The translations under genes were made by a program, and so were the position numbers. A stretch of 64,000 nt of DNA from NCBI GenBank assembly GCA_023159155.1, contig JAJNNX010000055.1:186001-250000 (forward strand), read 5' to 3'. The stretch is from Ustulina deusta. Its lineage: Eukaryota; Ascomycota; Sordariomycetes; Xylariales; Xylariaceae. The number at the start of each line of letters is the position of its first letter. The first letter of the stretch is position 1. Of the stretch, positions 23,646-35,069 are shown in pieces. The notes under the pieces were generated by a model that made no database searches, was not told the DNA's origin, and saw only the letters and a list, made by a program, of their open reading frames with translations.

Positions 23646-26600
23646 ATGGCTGCAAATCTCCCTTCCACTTTCGCGTCTGCCGCTGCTGGACAGAACTCGA
23701 ATCGCGATGCAAGATCAGGTGCCAGAGGCGATGGGCGTGGGAATGCGAGCGGAGAGTGGTATGTGCCGTTGTATCGGACTCATTATTCATTGTTGCACAT
23801 CTGTTGTTACCCACCTGCCCACGCTTCTCCTCTTATCCCCCTTGTCTCCCCGTGTTGTTTAGGACTTCTCTCTTTTCTGCGTCATACCTACGGGCCTCCT
23901 GTGATGTTTTTGGCCAGGCTCGATGTCATGTCCAAGCTACCCTCGACCGACCGATCCTGGCTCCTTGCACCTGCACCCATCTCTCTCCTGCTACGAATTG
24001 TGGCGCCGTAGCTGTCCTTGCGTGCACATGCATCAGTCTTTCGAACCCCCATTAGCCCTTGCTGCCTCTCGCTAACCTGATTGATCATCCAGGTCTAGGC
24101 CAGCACGTACGATGAATGGCACCCTCACTTTTCGTCGCACATCCACGACGCCTTCAAGCCAAGCCCTCAGCCAATTAAACTCGTCAGAACCCGTCCCCCC
24201 CTCGGACGACCCTGCCATTCTTGCCGTCATGCCGGTTGGTTCTACAGTCGTCGAAGATGCTGCGCCTCGGAGGTATTCCCGCGATGACATGCTATCCATT
24301 TTCAGTAACATGCAACAGGACTTGCGTTTCCAGCAGCCTGATGTTTCCGCCTTCTTCGTGTCCGGTTGGAGTCCTGGTCACGCCAATGGTGTATCATCTC
24401 GTGGATGGGGCAAACCCGCTGACTCGCACGTTCTTCCCCAAGAGCCCGACATGTGCTGGGACGTAGCAGGCTCTACAAAGGCCATCGGCTTGCAAGAGAT
24501 GACGGCTGAAGAAAAAGAGGTAGGTTTATCTGTGGCGAGACTAGTGCCTAGATCCGGAAAGCTAACCCTAGCGTCGCACTAGCTTTTCTCAGATGTCAAC
24601 TCTTCTATGAAGCCCCCGGCTCAGAATAAGGAAGGGATTCATCCAGGGGGAGGTATGAATGGTCGGAAGACTTCTCTCTCCCAAGGTACTTCCAATAACT
24701 ATGGCTTGTCTTTAACTTCGACCACCTCCCGTCCAGGTACACGACGTCGCGAAACAGGGGATACTAATCCATTTTCTGGGGGTGGGGGGTTGAGTTCGCC
24801 TGTATCCGCGAATCGCTCTTCACGAGACAATACTTCACTCTGGTTGGACCGAAAGAATACCGATGCTAAGGACTCCATGTATGAGGAGCCTGAGGAGGAG
24901 CTGGGGGCGAGAGACACCGCAATCAAGTCCATGTCAGTCGCTGGTATCTCCCGCACCAATACGGCAACTAGTACGACGGCCTTTGGTGGCTCGTCGCCGT
25001 GGCCACCATCCTCGTCGGGCGGGTTACCTGTCGGCAGCTTTGGGAACTTTGCGCTGCCCGGTTCGACTATCGGGGAGAAACGTCCTGGGAACCCACGAGG
25101 CGAGAGTCGATTGGCGCATTTAATTCCGAGAGACACCTCAGAGAACACGGCCAACAAGTTCGGCGATGTCTCCACCACCACCGATTCGAGTCGGTCTTGG
25201 CGCCCTCGCCCCCGAACTGACACGGATCCATTCGGTGATGAAGGTCTCTCTGGAAGCGCCGTGCTGGGTGGTGCTCAAGATACGAGCCCCCCTCCCATGC
25301 CTCATCCCCAACGCCATATGCAGTCGTATGATACACCGAGCAAGGGATCCGCTGGTGATTTTGGCATGTCTGGACTGAACCTCGGTGGACATGGTGATCA
25401 CGACCCTAGGGCCCCGCTAAGTCCATCAGAAACGAATCCTTACCGAAGCCCTCCGGGGGAACGAGGTGAGCATGATGAGATTTCGGATAAATCTCCCGGA
25501 TTTGGTGGCAGTGGCGAACATGGCTTGAACTACGGGAGTGGAATGCCACGCCCGTTCCCTCATAACGCCGTCGATGGAAGTGATCGAAGCCAAACTTCTA
25601 GTGCCAGCGCCAAGGCCTACCCTTCTCTAGGAAATCTCTCTGGTTGGCCATCTTCTGGCACCCCAGACCGCGAAAGAGCCCCGTTCGGGGGCTTTGGGGG
25701 CTCCTTGTTCAGCCAGGTGGGCGACATGCAGTCACCCGGGCTCAGTAACCTTGGGGGTGTTTTTGGGCCTACAACGACAACAGGCCTCAGTGGGTCTGGA
25801 TCGTTCAGTCGCGGCAGCAAGCTGGGCTCTCTGTTTCCTGCGGCCATGCAAGCGCAGATGCAGTCGCATGATAACGAAAGTCTTAGTGATTCGATTCCTG
25901 ATCTCCGTCAGGCCAATCCTTTGGGTGCCATCGGGCGCAATCCCCTGAACGACCATGGACGGGAGATAGAGAGTCCCATGAGACCTGGTAGAGGGGTTTT
26001 TGCGGGCGTGTTCGCCTCCCATGCCGAGGCAAATCGCACACCAGGAGCAACAGACCCTATCCTTCACGGTGGTATTTCCGCTGCTCCAGGTCAATCGTTT
26101 ACAACTACGAGCAACACTCCTAATTACTCGACAATCCAGTCCTCCGAACCACCTTCTGCTCAAGCACGTACCATGGTTATGCCAGATCGCATGCGCTGGA
26201 CATATCTCGATCCCCAGGGCAGTGTTCAAGGTCCATTCACCGGCTTGGAGATGAACGATTGGTACAAAGCCAACTTCTTCACGCCGGATTTACGAGTCAA
26301 GAAGGTGGAAGACGTAGAGTTCGAACCACTGGGTCAACTTATAAGGCGCATCGGTAATTCCCGCGAACCCTTTTTGGTACCCCAGATTGGCATCCCTCAT
26401 GGACCTCCGGCACAAGGTGGCCCGTTTTCCCCCAACGCCAGCGGTGTTATTCAGCCTCCCCTCTTGGCCGCCTTCCCCAGTTTTGGCCGAACATTGACTG
26501 CCGAGGAGCAGAATAATTTAGAGAGACGCAAGCAGGAAGAGCAGTATCTCGTCGCACGGCAGCGCGAATATCTTTCTAGTCAGCAAGCAATGGGCCGGAT

Positions 26601-28575
26601 GCCGATTCAAGCAATGCCTGGCTTGAACCATCATTCCAGTGCCCATAGTTTGCATAGCCAACCAAGCTTTGGAAGCATGACGTCGCCTATCACGGCGCCA
26701 CCACAGCCTCCTATCGGCTCAATTGGAACAGGGGGTTCTTTTTTCGATTCGCTAGCCACACGTCAACCCGCCGCGCACGGTAACTCCGGTCCACTCCTCG
26801 ATGTATTCCGCGAGGACGAGCTCACCCACTTGACCGGTCCCGAGCGCCAGGTGCTGGCTAGCATGCACAACACGGGAGCGTTAGGCGGGAACCTCCCTCA
26901 ACAACAACCTATCGGTGTACCTTCACCCGAGCCTGGTCACCGTGGCCAACTGCCGGCAACTAGTGAGCTTGTCGAGGATGGCGAAGGGTTCCGTGACAGG
27001 TTGCAAGAATTCAACCAGCTTCGCGCGCAACACGATGCAGAGACTATGGAACAGAATCCCACGCGGGGTCCCCAACAAGCCACAGAGGAAGCAGTATCCC
27101 AAGCTACCCGATCAACTCAAGCTTCCGAGTCTTCCTTCATACCGGAGCGACCGAACGAGTCGGAGACTATCCGACAAGCCCAGAAGAAGGAGTCAGCCGC
27201 ATCGAATAACGAGTTTAGGGAATATCAACAGGCTCAAGGTGTGGCGGCAGCGGCGAAACTAAGTGGACTGCCCATGCCATTCCCACCACCGCCTTCTGGT
27301 ACCCCTCTTCCTGCACCTGCTCCCCAACGTGTTCGATCCAACTTACCCGAGCAATATGCCACTAGCTCTCGATCTGGTACCCCGGATGTCAGCTCTGCGA
27401 CATCCACACAGCTTCCTCCCCTGGCTCCGTGGGCCAAGGACGGCGGCGTAGAATCGCACAAGGGGCCAAGCCTGAAGGAGATCCAGCAAGCTGAAGCTCT
27501 GAAGGCTGCTAAGGCAGAGGAGGCCGCGGCTCTGGCACGACGGGTTACGCTCGAACAGGAAGCAGCGCGTGAGCGCGAGAGAGCAGCCGCAGCCGCAGCT
27601 GCACCTGGTCTTCCAACCTCAAGCACTTGGGGCACAGCATCTCCCGTCAGTGCAGGACCGGTAAGCAGCCCTTGGATCAAACCCGTAGTAGGAAAAGGAA
27701 GTGCGCCGGCTCCACCGACGTTGAACGCATCATCAGACAAGAAAAAGACGTTGGCGGATATCCAGCGTGAGGAGGAGACGCGTAAGCAAAAGGCCCGGGA
27801 TCTTGCGGCACAGAGCGGACTATCCTCGTCCGGGGGTAAACGCTATGCCGATTTGGCTAGCAAGACCAGCGCTGCGAATGTCCCTGGCATACCCAGCGGG
27901 AATAACGTAGCTCCCGCACCAGCTGGCTCGGGATGGGCTACAGTTGGAGCGGGCGGCAAGGTCAAAGCACCTCCTACAGGGCCCGCATCACAGGTCCGTT
28001 CAGCCAGTTCCACGAGCCTCAAGCCTACGCCCAGCGGTCCGGTCCCTTCGCCTCGTCCGACACTCAAGAGCGCGACTTCAACAGTGGGCAGCGGTCGAAC
28101 GGAGGCAATGGATGAGTTCAATAAGTGGCTGCATAGCCAGCTATCTCGAGGCATCACCGGTGTTACGGACAGTAAGTTAAATAACCTCGACTCTCTTGTG
28201 ACCTCTTTCAGGTACCCTCCGGTCTGATTAACGCATATGCTAACTGAACATTTTACAGTTGATACGTTTGCGTCGACTTTGATGGCTTTTCCTCTGTTGC
28301 CTGAGATTATCTCAGACGCCATTTACGCCAATTCGAAGACAATGGACGGGCGTCACTTTGCCCAGGAGTTTATCCGGCGCAAGAAGCTCGCAGAGAAGGG
28401 TGTTGTAGAGAAGCAGCCGGTCAACAGCCCCTTGGCTGACACTCAATCTACCAGTGCGGGCGGCTGGAGCGAGGTAGCCAAGAAGAGCAGTCATAAAGAC
28501 AACGGCAGCGACACGGGTTCAATTCAAGGCGCCGGCTTCAAGGTGGTTCCGTCTCGCAAGAAGGGAAAGAAATAA
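23646..28575 (+). CDS. GYF-domain protein (Smy2/Syh1, GIGYF family)
   Basis: Model: exons 23646-23758, 24093-24519, 24583-28171 and 28259-28575, 1481 aa. The GYF domain is at about residues 717-775. It begins MRWTYLDPQGSVQGPF, continues through MNDWYKANFFTPDLRVKK and ends near LGQLIRRIG. It has the W-x-Y-x-D and GPF core that binds PPG-phi motifs. The rest is Gly/Ser/Pro-rich, with a Glu/Ala/Arg-rich coiled stretch near residues 1150-1190. The C-terminus carries a conserved helical block (FNKWLHSQLSRGITGV, then after the last intron FASTLMAFPLLPEIISDAIY). Relatives in yeast and animals act in mRNA repression, translation quality control and ER-Golgi-linked processes. The last intron has a perfect GCTAAC branch site. 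The first intron, 334 nt, separates a short N-terminal exon. The junction reading EEKE|LFSDVNSS fits the family. Confidence 0.88.
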
Positions 28576-29731
28576 GGAAAGTCCAGAGGGGGGGGGACAA
28601 GAGGAGGGCGACTGAGATGGGAGGCATGTCGGTGCTTGAAGCCCGGCCATGATGCCTAGAGCCCGCCGCGAGCTGAGTCATACTGGTGTGAACTGGTTGT
28701 CAAGTATATGTACTCACACCTCAGACTCCCTTGCTGCACCTGTGCCTGAGAGAGGCTGATATGGTATCTGGAGTTTGACATGGATGATGTGTTGTGTTGG
28801 GTGACGTTGAGGTCGAGGCTGAGGGCCTAGAGCGACATAAAAGCAGTAGCCGAGTAGCGGATTGACTATGAGCGAGGACGGGCAATTCATATCCCATTCG
28901 ATGCACACGATGGATCACACGATGGGATGACAAGAACCAACTTACTAGGTCTACTATGTAACGCAATTCAAAATCGACTCGCTTCGAAATTTAGGAGACG
29001 AAGCGTAGTGTTAGTGAAAAGTGTATTAACAGTGGCTAAAAAGAAATCCTGTCGGCGTTTTTCGGCGGCCGAAATATCTCCATTACCCAAAGTACGATTC
29101 CTGCTCTAATTTATAAGTAAAAAATAAATAGGAGTTATTTTCTAAAAGAACAACCTATTTTTTAAAAATAAGAATCTTTTTTCCTCTTTATTTAGTTCCA
29201 AACCCTGTTATATATAGGCTTTTTATAGTAAAGGGTTTGAACCTAAACAGAAAACGGATGGGACTTTTTTCGAGTGATTGTAGTTGGACATTAGCCAAGG
29301 GGTTTCTAGGTGCGTGTACAAGGCCCATGAAATGGAATGGCGAGCGCGCCTCCCACCTGTTAGCACCTGAGCTGCTAGCTGCCCCCCGACTGCCCCTCGA
29401 CTACCCCTCCCCCACCATGTCACCGAGTGAATGCAGGTGTAATTAATTTTCTTTGGTATCTCCCAATCCAGAGAAGTACTAGATAATTCGGCCCATACCT
29501 AATACATCTTGCGATACTTGAGAAACTCATTGTAATTGCGGAGATGGGTGTCCTTTCATTTGCATAACCTACGAAAAGCCACGATGAACATGGACAGTTT
29601 CAACTATTAATTCGGTGGTCAGTCCGTCGTTGCGACATAACCCGTCCAATTTGGCTTGGAAATATCATCGACCCATTGGCTGTGTGGGTGAGTGAACAAC
29701 AGTCCGTGAAAGGAGGGGATTTATTATCAAT
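28576..29731. other. Intergenic region with an AT-rich island
   Basis: 1.15 kb between two plus-strand genes. Positions 28960-29240 are markedly AT-rich with A/T runs (29110-29180). A short inverted repeat, CAAACCCT at 29199-29206 and AGGGTTTG at 29232-29239, lies within it. The rest (29241-29731) should hold the promoter of the Emw1-like gene. No open frame above about 82 codons. Confidence 0.55.
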
Positions 29732-32700
29732 ATGGCATCGACATCGACATCGACCTCTGCAGGCGATACCTTGGGTTCCTCGGATCAGGTCTCGGCTGAA
29801 ACATTGTGCCCTCACACACTTCTGGCCATCGAAAAGACCGCTTCAGGCCCGAGGCTCAATCAGCTGTTCACAGAACCACGGTCGAGAGACCTAGTCAATT
29901 GCTTCGCCCAACACATCGCACGGCGAGAATGGGCCGCGCCCAGCAACCCTCGGTCCGGCACTTCGCCCGCGGCGCCAACGCCAGAACTGGTCATGCAAGC
30001 CGTCAGGCTGGCACTTGTGTCTCTGGCTGCCTTCCTGCAAGCCAATATCACCGGCCCCGTTCTCGACAATCCTCCATCATCCAACGCCGTCTTTCTTGAA
30101 GCCCTGGCAAGGTCGAGCGAATCTGGGGCCTCGACAGACGGAACCAAAGTCGCTGAGCATGCCTCTGATTTGGACCCTACGATGGAGAATTTCCGCTCGC
30201 TGTGTCGGCAATCTCTTGACGTTGACGGCGTCTCTCCTTACCCCCATATTCCTCACATCGAGCTCTTCTGCTTGGCACGCTTTGTGTTGGCCACCGGCAA
30301 CATCCTGCCCGACGCCCAGTCCAGTCCAGCCGCCAAGCATCTCGCTTGGGCGAGATGGAGAGTTCACCTTTGGCATTACAAGCTTCTCACCCAGCCCTCA
30401 CTAGGACCTGGCTCTCTTTACACCAAGAGTGGTCGCTGGACCGACGTCGCTACCCTGGAAGAGTTAATCCAGACAAATTTAGCAGACGCCGAGGCTGTCC
30501 TGTTCGGTACCGGGCGCCCCTGCGAAACCGCTCGAGGGGACTCCTCATGGCCCCCTGAATCCCAAGTTTTGTTCCGGTTAGAGGAAGCCAACTGCCAAAT
30601 CCTGCTCGGGAACGAGGCCAAGGCCCGTCAGGCGCTACAGGACGCTACCAGAATCAGTGGTTTTACTTATGCCCTCTCTGGCGCATTAGGCAAGCGGACA
30701 CGGTTTCAAGAGAATAGTTTCAGCCAACTGGTGGTTCTCGCAAGGAGTCTGCAATTGCCATCTGGATCTGCCGAGGCACGGGAAGTGAAAGAAGCCACCC
30801 CGTCCGCCCTTCCATTAAACGATGATACATTATTAGAAAAGATCCAATTCAATAACGATGAACCTCCTGGCTCGAGTTCCTCGCTCCCCCTTCAGCTACG
30901 GGACCTCAAGCTAGATGATCAGCCAACACTGCATCCGGTAGACCAGATTATCTTACTTACCGAGGCTACTCTCAAAGATACCTTCTCTCCATCTGACTCC
31001 CTCACATTAGAGGAAATACTTCCATACGCGGTGCGAGTCATCGATGACAAATCTGTTAATTGGCAGATATATACTCAAGCCCTCCTTGTGAGATCGCGCA
31101 TCGAGTTGAACAGGAGCCGAACGGTCGAGAGAGGCGTTTTACAGATGCAGGCTGTTGCCGACCAGGTCATTGTAGACACCCAAGATCCCTCTCCAGCAGC
31201 AACGTGCCACCGGGATTCTGACCGTGATGTGCCCACAATTCAAGTTACCTCTGATGGTGAATCCACGCTTCATGTAGACACCACTCGGCCAACATCATTC
31301 TTGCCAGCCCCTAAACCATCCGAGTCGGCGACGCCGGAGGAGCGGCTTCGATATGTAAATGCGTTGGCATCACCACCACGATGGCATCTAGAGTCAGAGC
31401 TTGCGTATGCCTGGACATCTATCGGGTCACTTGTTTCGGCATTAGAAATATTCAAACGCCTACGACTCTGGCCAGAGGTTGCCCTCTGTCTTGCTAGTAC
31501 TGCTACCTCAGGCGATTTAGGTGGCCGTGGCGCTGGGGGAGAGGAGAAAGCTCGTGCTATTGTGAGATGGAGATTATTCGAACAATCTTCAACCGCGGTA
31601 GCATCGACAGACTTGCCCGATGATGTTGGCTATGAAGACGAGATCGATCTCGATTTAATCAAGCCTAGCGACTTCTACGGCCCGGAACGATCGCCTGCTC
31701 CTCCTAACGCGCCTCGTCTATTCTGTATCTTGGGTGACCTGGAGAACGATGCCAGCCATTACACGCGGGCGTGGGAAATCTCCAACCGACGCTTCGCACG
31801 GGCACAGAAATCACTAGGTGAACTTCACCTCCAAAATAAGGAGTGGGATAAAGCGCACCAAGCCTACCAGCGGGCCATTGGTGTCAACAGATTGAGCCCT
31901 GAACTATGGAACCGCTTAGGGGATATCGAGCTTCGTCTTGGACATTTTCCCGATGCGGCAGAGGCTTTCCAAAGAGCTATCGCAACGGCTAACGAGAAGG
32001 CTGGGGGGGAGGATGCACGGACTTGGAGTAACTTAGGTACCGCATTCCTCAGTTGGCATCGCGAAGCGATCGCCGAGGCCAAGACGAGGAAGGAGAAGAC
32101 GAACGCCGACGAGGTTCGCGATATAGACGATATGATTAGCACAAAGCGAGCTGCTGAGCTGGGACGTTCCGCCTCGCAACTACTCCTGGATTCGTTGGCC
32201 GCTTTCAAGCGTGGAGCGACTATAGCCGATTCAAACTGGAGGATATGGGACAATGTAATCACTCTCGCAGCAAGCCTCAGACCTAATCCCGCCTTTGACG
32301 ATGTCATCCTTGGGGTGAGAAATATCATTCGTATTCGCAAGGCAGAGAGTGCGCTGGATATCGAGATCCTCACTCTTCTGGTTCGAGAGGCGACAAAGAG
32401 TCCGGTGGCAGCCCATACCGGAGACAATCAGATATACGAGCCGCCACGCGGTACACTGGAGCACAAGATCATAACGATGTTCGAAAAAGAGATCGTGCCT
32501 CTCATCACGTCGAATTCAGCCTGTTGGGACCTCATATCCCGACTGCGAGCATGGCAACACGACTTTGCAGGTGCGCTAGACGCCGCGGAAAAGGCGTGGC
32601 GCGCTGCTGTGGGTGGGGTCGGAAGCGCGTTGTCGGCGTCAAGTGGCTCGAGCCAAGAAGGGAGTTGGCTGACGGACGCCGAGGAGTGGGACGTGGTGGT

Positions 32701-32884
32701 CCAGAGAACTTCGGATCTCGTCGCGGCGTATGAGAATTACGGATCGCGCCTCGACAGCATCGGGACCAAATGGAAAGGCAAAGCGAGGAGTGCGATTCGG
32801 AGTGTGATGGGGAAAGCTAAGGAGTCTTGGGAAGGCGATTTTAGATGGACTATGTTGCGGGATATGGTAGATGACCTGAGGTAG
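29732..32884 (+). CDS. EMW1: TPR protein of the Emw1/TTC27 family
   Basis: Uninterrupted 1050-aa frame starting ATGGCATCGACA. The diagnostic part is residues about 660-800: RLFCILGDLENDASHYTRAW, then ARAQKSLGELHLQNKEWDKA, AYQRAIGVNRLSPELWNRLG and AAEAFQRAIATANEK. These are tandem tetratricopeptide repeats in the arrangement seen in TTC27/Emw1. The N-terminal half is helical, without a named domain. The C-terminus (ACWDLISRLRAWQHDFAGAL) is typical of the family. The yeast homologue is essential and linked to cell-wall maintenance; the human one is a widely conserved TPR scaffold. Absence of introns and length near the family norm support a complete gene. TPR identity is certain; the orthology is from pattern recognition, not a search. 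Confidence 0.85.
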   Translation: MASTSTSTSAGDTLGSSDQVSAETLCPHTLLAIEKTASGPRLNQLFTEPRSRDLVNCFAQHIARREWAAPSNPRSGTSPAAPTPELVMQAVRLALVSLAAFLQANITGPVLDNPPSSNAVFLEALARSSESGASTDGTKVAEHASDLDPTMENFRSLCRQSLDVDGVSPYPHIPHIELFCLARFVLATGNILPDAQSSPAAKHLAWARWRVHLWHYKLLTQPSLGPGSLYTKSGRWTDVATLEELIQTNLADAEAVLFGTGRPCETARGDSSWPPESQVLFRLEEANCQILLGNEAKARQALQDATRISGFTYALSGALGKRTRFQENSFSQLVVLARSLQLPSGSAEAREVKEATPSALPLNDDTLLEKIQFNNDEPPGSSSSLPLQLRDLKLDDQPTLHPVDQIILLTEATLKDTFSPSDSLTLEEILPYAVRVIDDKSVNWQIYTQALLVRSRIELNRSRTVERGVLQMQAVADQVIVDTQDPSPAATCHRDSDRDVPTIQVTSDGESTLHVDTTRPTSFLPAPKPSESATPEERLRYVNALASPPRWHLESELAYAWTSIGSLVSALEIFKRLRLWPEVALCLASTATSGDLGGRGAGGEEKARAIVRWRLFEQSSTAVASTDLPDDVGYEDEIDLDLIKPSDFYGPERSPAPPNAPRLFCILGDLENDASHYTRAWEISNRRFARAQKSLGELHLQNKEWDKAHQAYQRAIGVNRLSPELWNRLGDIELRLGHFPDAAEAFQRAIATANEKAGGEDARTWSNLGTAFLSWHREAIAEAKTRKEKTNADEVRDIDDMISTKRAAELGRSASQLLLDSLAAFKRGATIADSNWRIWDNVITLAASLRPNPAFDDVILGVRNIIRIRKAESALDIEILTLLVREATKSPVAAHTGDNQIYEPPRGTLEHKIITMFEKEIVPLITSNSACWDLISRLRAWQHDFAGALDAAEKAWRAAVGGVGSALSASSGSSQEGSWLTDAEEWDVVVQRTSDLVAAYENYGSRLDSIGTKWKGKARSAIRSVMGKAKESWEGDFRWTMLRDMVDDLR

Positions 32885-35069
32885 AAGTCCAGCCTAGACA
32901 ATTAGTACAAAAGAGGCAAAACAAGGCCACCCTGTCCCCTCCCCGGGTTGAATTGGCCGCGATATTGTTGTACAAGTAATACTGCCCAGGCGTGGCTCAG
33001 CAGAGTGAATTTCATACGCACAGTGATATTACATACTGGCCAATGATCAATCTGCCCTCCCATCCGTCCGTCTAAAGTTTTCAACCCAACTCAACCTTAG
33101 TCCAGTCAATGTGTATATTTGTGTGTGTATGGTTTATATATTAAATGCTCCGAAACTCCACTTTTAGTGACCGACCAGTTTGAAAGTACAGCCATGGAAT
33201 AAAGAGAGGAAAAAAAGGTAGTAAGTAGTAGAAGAAGAATAAGGGTATAATGCTATGCTAAGTCTTACCCTCTCCTAACGCACATCTCCATCCTTGAACC
33301 CAATGCTTATTGTCCCCCTTGTCTGTTTGTTATTTTGTGTGTTTGTTTGCTTACTTGCTTGTGCTGTAATAGAGTTGAGCTGAGCTGGGTTTGAAACCCA
33401 TTTCATCTCATCTCATCTCGTCGCACCTGATACTTCCCCCTTCTCTTCCTCCTATCCATTTACACTCCGTGTCTATTTCGCTCACAATCCGCCTCATTTC
33501 CCCTATGTCCCCGCGTCCGTTTAGCACGTCGGTTGGGCAATCAATCAATCAATCACTCAAATCAAGATCCAAAAAGGTACAAATCATTCATCTATTCTTT
33601 CATTCACTCCACCGACCGACCGACCGACCGACCAACCAACCAACCAACCTACTAACCAACCGATCATCCGTCCGTTCATCTACCCAGCCATGTATTTCCC
33701 CAATACCGACGCCAACCATCCCCAAACTCCTCCCCGTACAAAGCGAATAAGAAGAAGGAGAGACAGCGAGAGAAATGTGTCTGTGATACAGTACAAAGTG
33801 TTTGTTTAAGATGCTGGAAAAGCAAGAGAAGGAAAAGAGAAGATGTGGCAGGTGAGAAGTGGAAGAACGCCTAGATAGAGAGACAGAGAAAAAGGACCCG
33901 GGAAAGCCGAAGTGGGAATACGATGCGATGCCATGCGATTGCGCCGTGTAGGATTATTGGTTTGATTTGAACATCTTCTAAGTAATAAGGCCAAAGCCGT
34001 GTCGGGTGCACTATGGTCGGGTGCGCTATGGTCGGGCAGCTAGCTAGTTGGCCGATTCCGTGCTAAAACGTAGTTGTTGTGGTGAGGGTGCATGTGGCTG
34101 TTGTCGTTGTGCGGTGGCGTTGAGAACGACGACGATGGTGTCGGCGGTAGTGAATCTGCTGGGATTTGGTGATGGGGGAATAAATAAGTATATTACTCGT
34201 GTTCATAAACACGCGCAGGCTGCCAGCACTCTGTGATCCTAAACAGGATCGCTGGAGTCAGGCCGGCGCATCCCACACTCGGCTTAAGAGGATCACGATG
34301 CAGCAGCGAGCGTTCCCGTGGGGGCATGAGGTTGAGACCTGCCCGAATCGAGTCTAGCCAACCCGGCCACGCACCGATTTACGGGGCGGTGGGAGGGCAC
34401 ACGCCCGTGCGATTGAATATCATGTGTCCGGGGGGGTCCTAATGCAATGCGACGTTGGTGGGATATAGCCAGAGTGGGTAAGGCGGATGGTTCATAGTAG
34501 GAGAGAAGTTGGAGTCGTGTGAAGAGTCGTAATTGGTTCGTCGACGGCCCAGCTGACTTGGCCTGGAGGATAGCTTAACTCAACCCCCACCGCCCACACA
34601 CACACATATACACAAAAGCCTCCTCTGGCCCCCCTTTTCCCGCGGCCAGTGCCGCAACAGTCCCTGTGCTTGTCGCCGTGCCACGGGAAGCAGGTCATAA
34701 GTAAGTGAATCGGTGACTCATTGCTCCCATAAACCGGCTTGGGTATACAACTAGAGCGGTGGTCGTTGACGTGGGCGAGGAGGAAAGAAACATGGTAGGC
34801 GGGAAGAGGGAAGAGGGAGGAGGGAGGAGGGAGGAGAGAAATCTCGCCAAGGAGTCGGCCGTACTGAATGGGCAGGTGAGTGAGTAGTCGATGTAAGTGC
34901 CAGGCTCGAATGATCATAAAATGGTAACATCCACCCATTTGTCCATCCAGCCATTCATCCGTAAATTCCCATGGACCTGGCTCTCTCCACGCCAACGACA
35001 TGAAATGGCACGGCATTCCAGGTTTGCGCGTGCGTGTGGGATGGGGGGGGGGCGCTTGTTCACACGACA
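32885..35069. other. Intergenic region between converging Emw1 and MedA genes
   Basis: 2.2 kb that should include both 3' untranslated regions. It holds simple repeats: CAAT-type and CGAC/CAAC tetranucleotides at 33538-33662, a GA-rich tract at 34801-34845 and a CACA/TATA run near 34595-34612. No open frame has a recognisable domain; the longest, 34492-35070 minus, is low-complexity and overlaps the medA stop. Confidence 0.6.
33611..33662. repeat. CGAC/CAAC tetranucleotide repeat
   Basis: About six CGAC units run directly into CAAC units with little interruption, in the convergent 3' region between two genes. A shorter ATCA repeat lies at 33539-33555. Confidence 0.85.
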
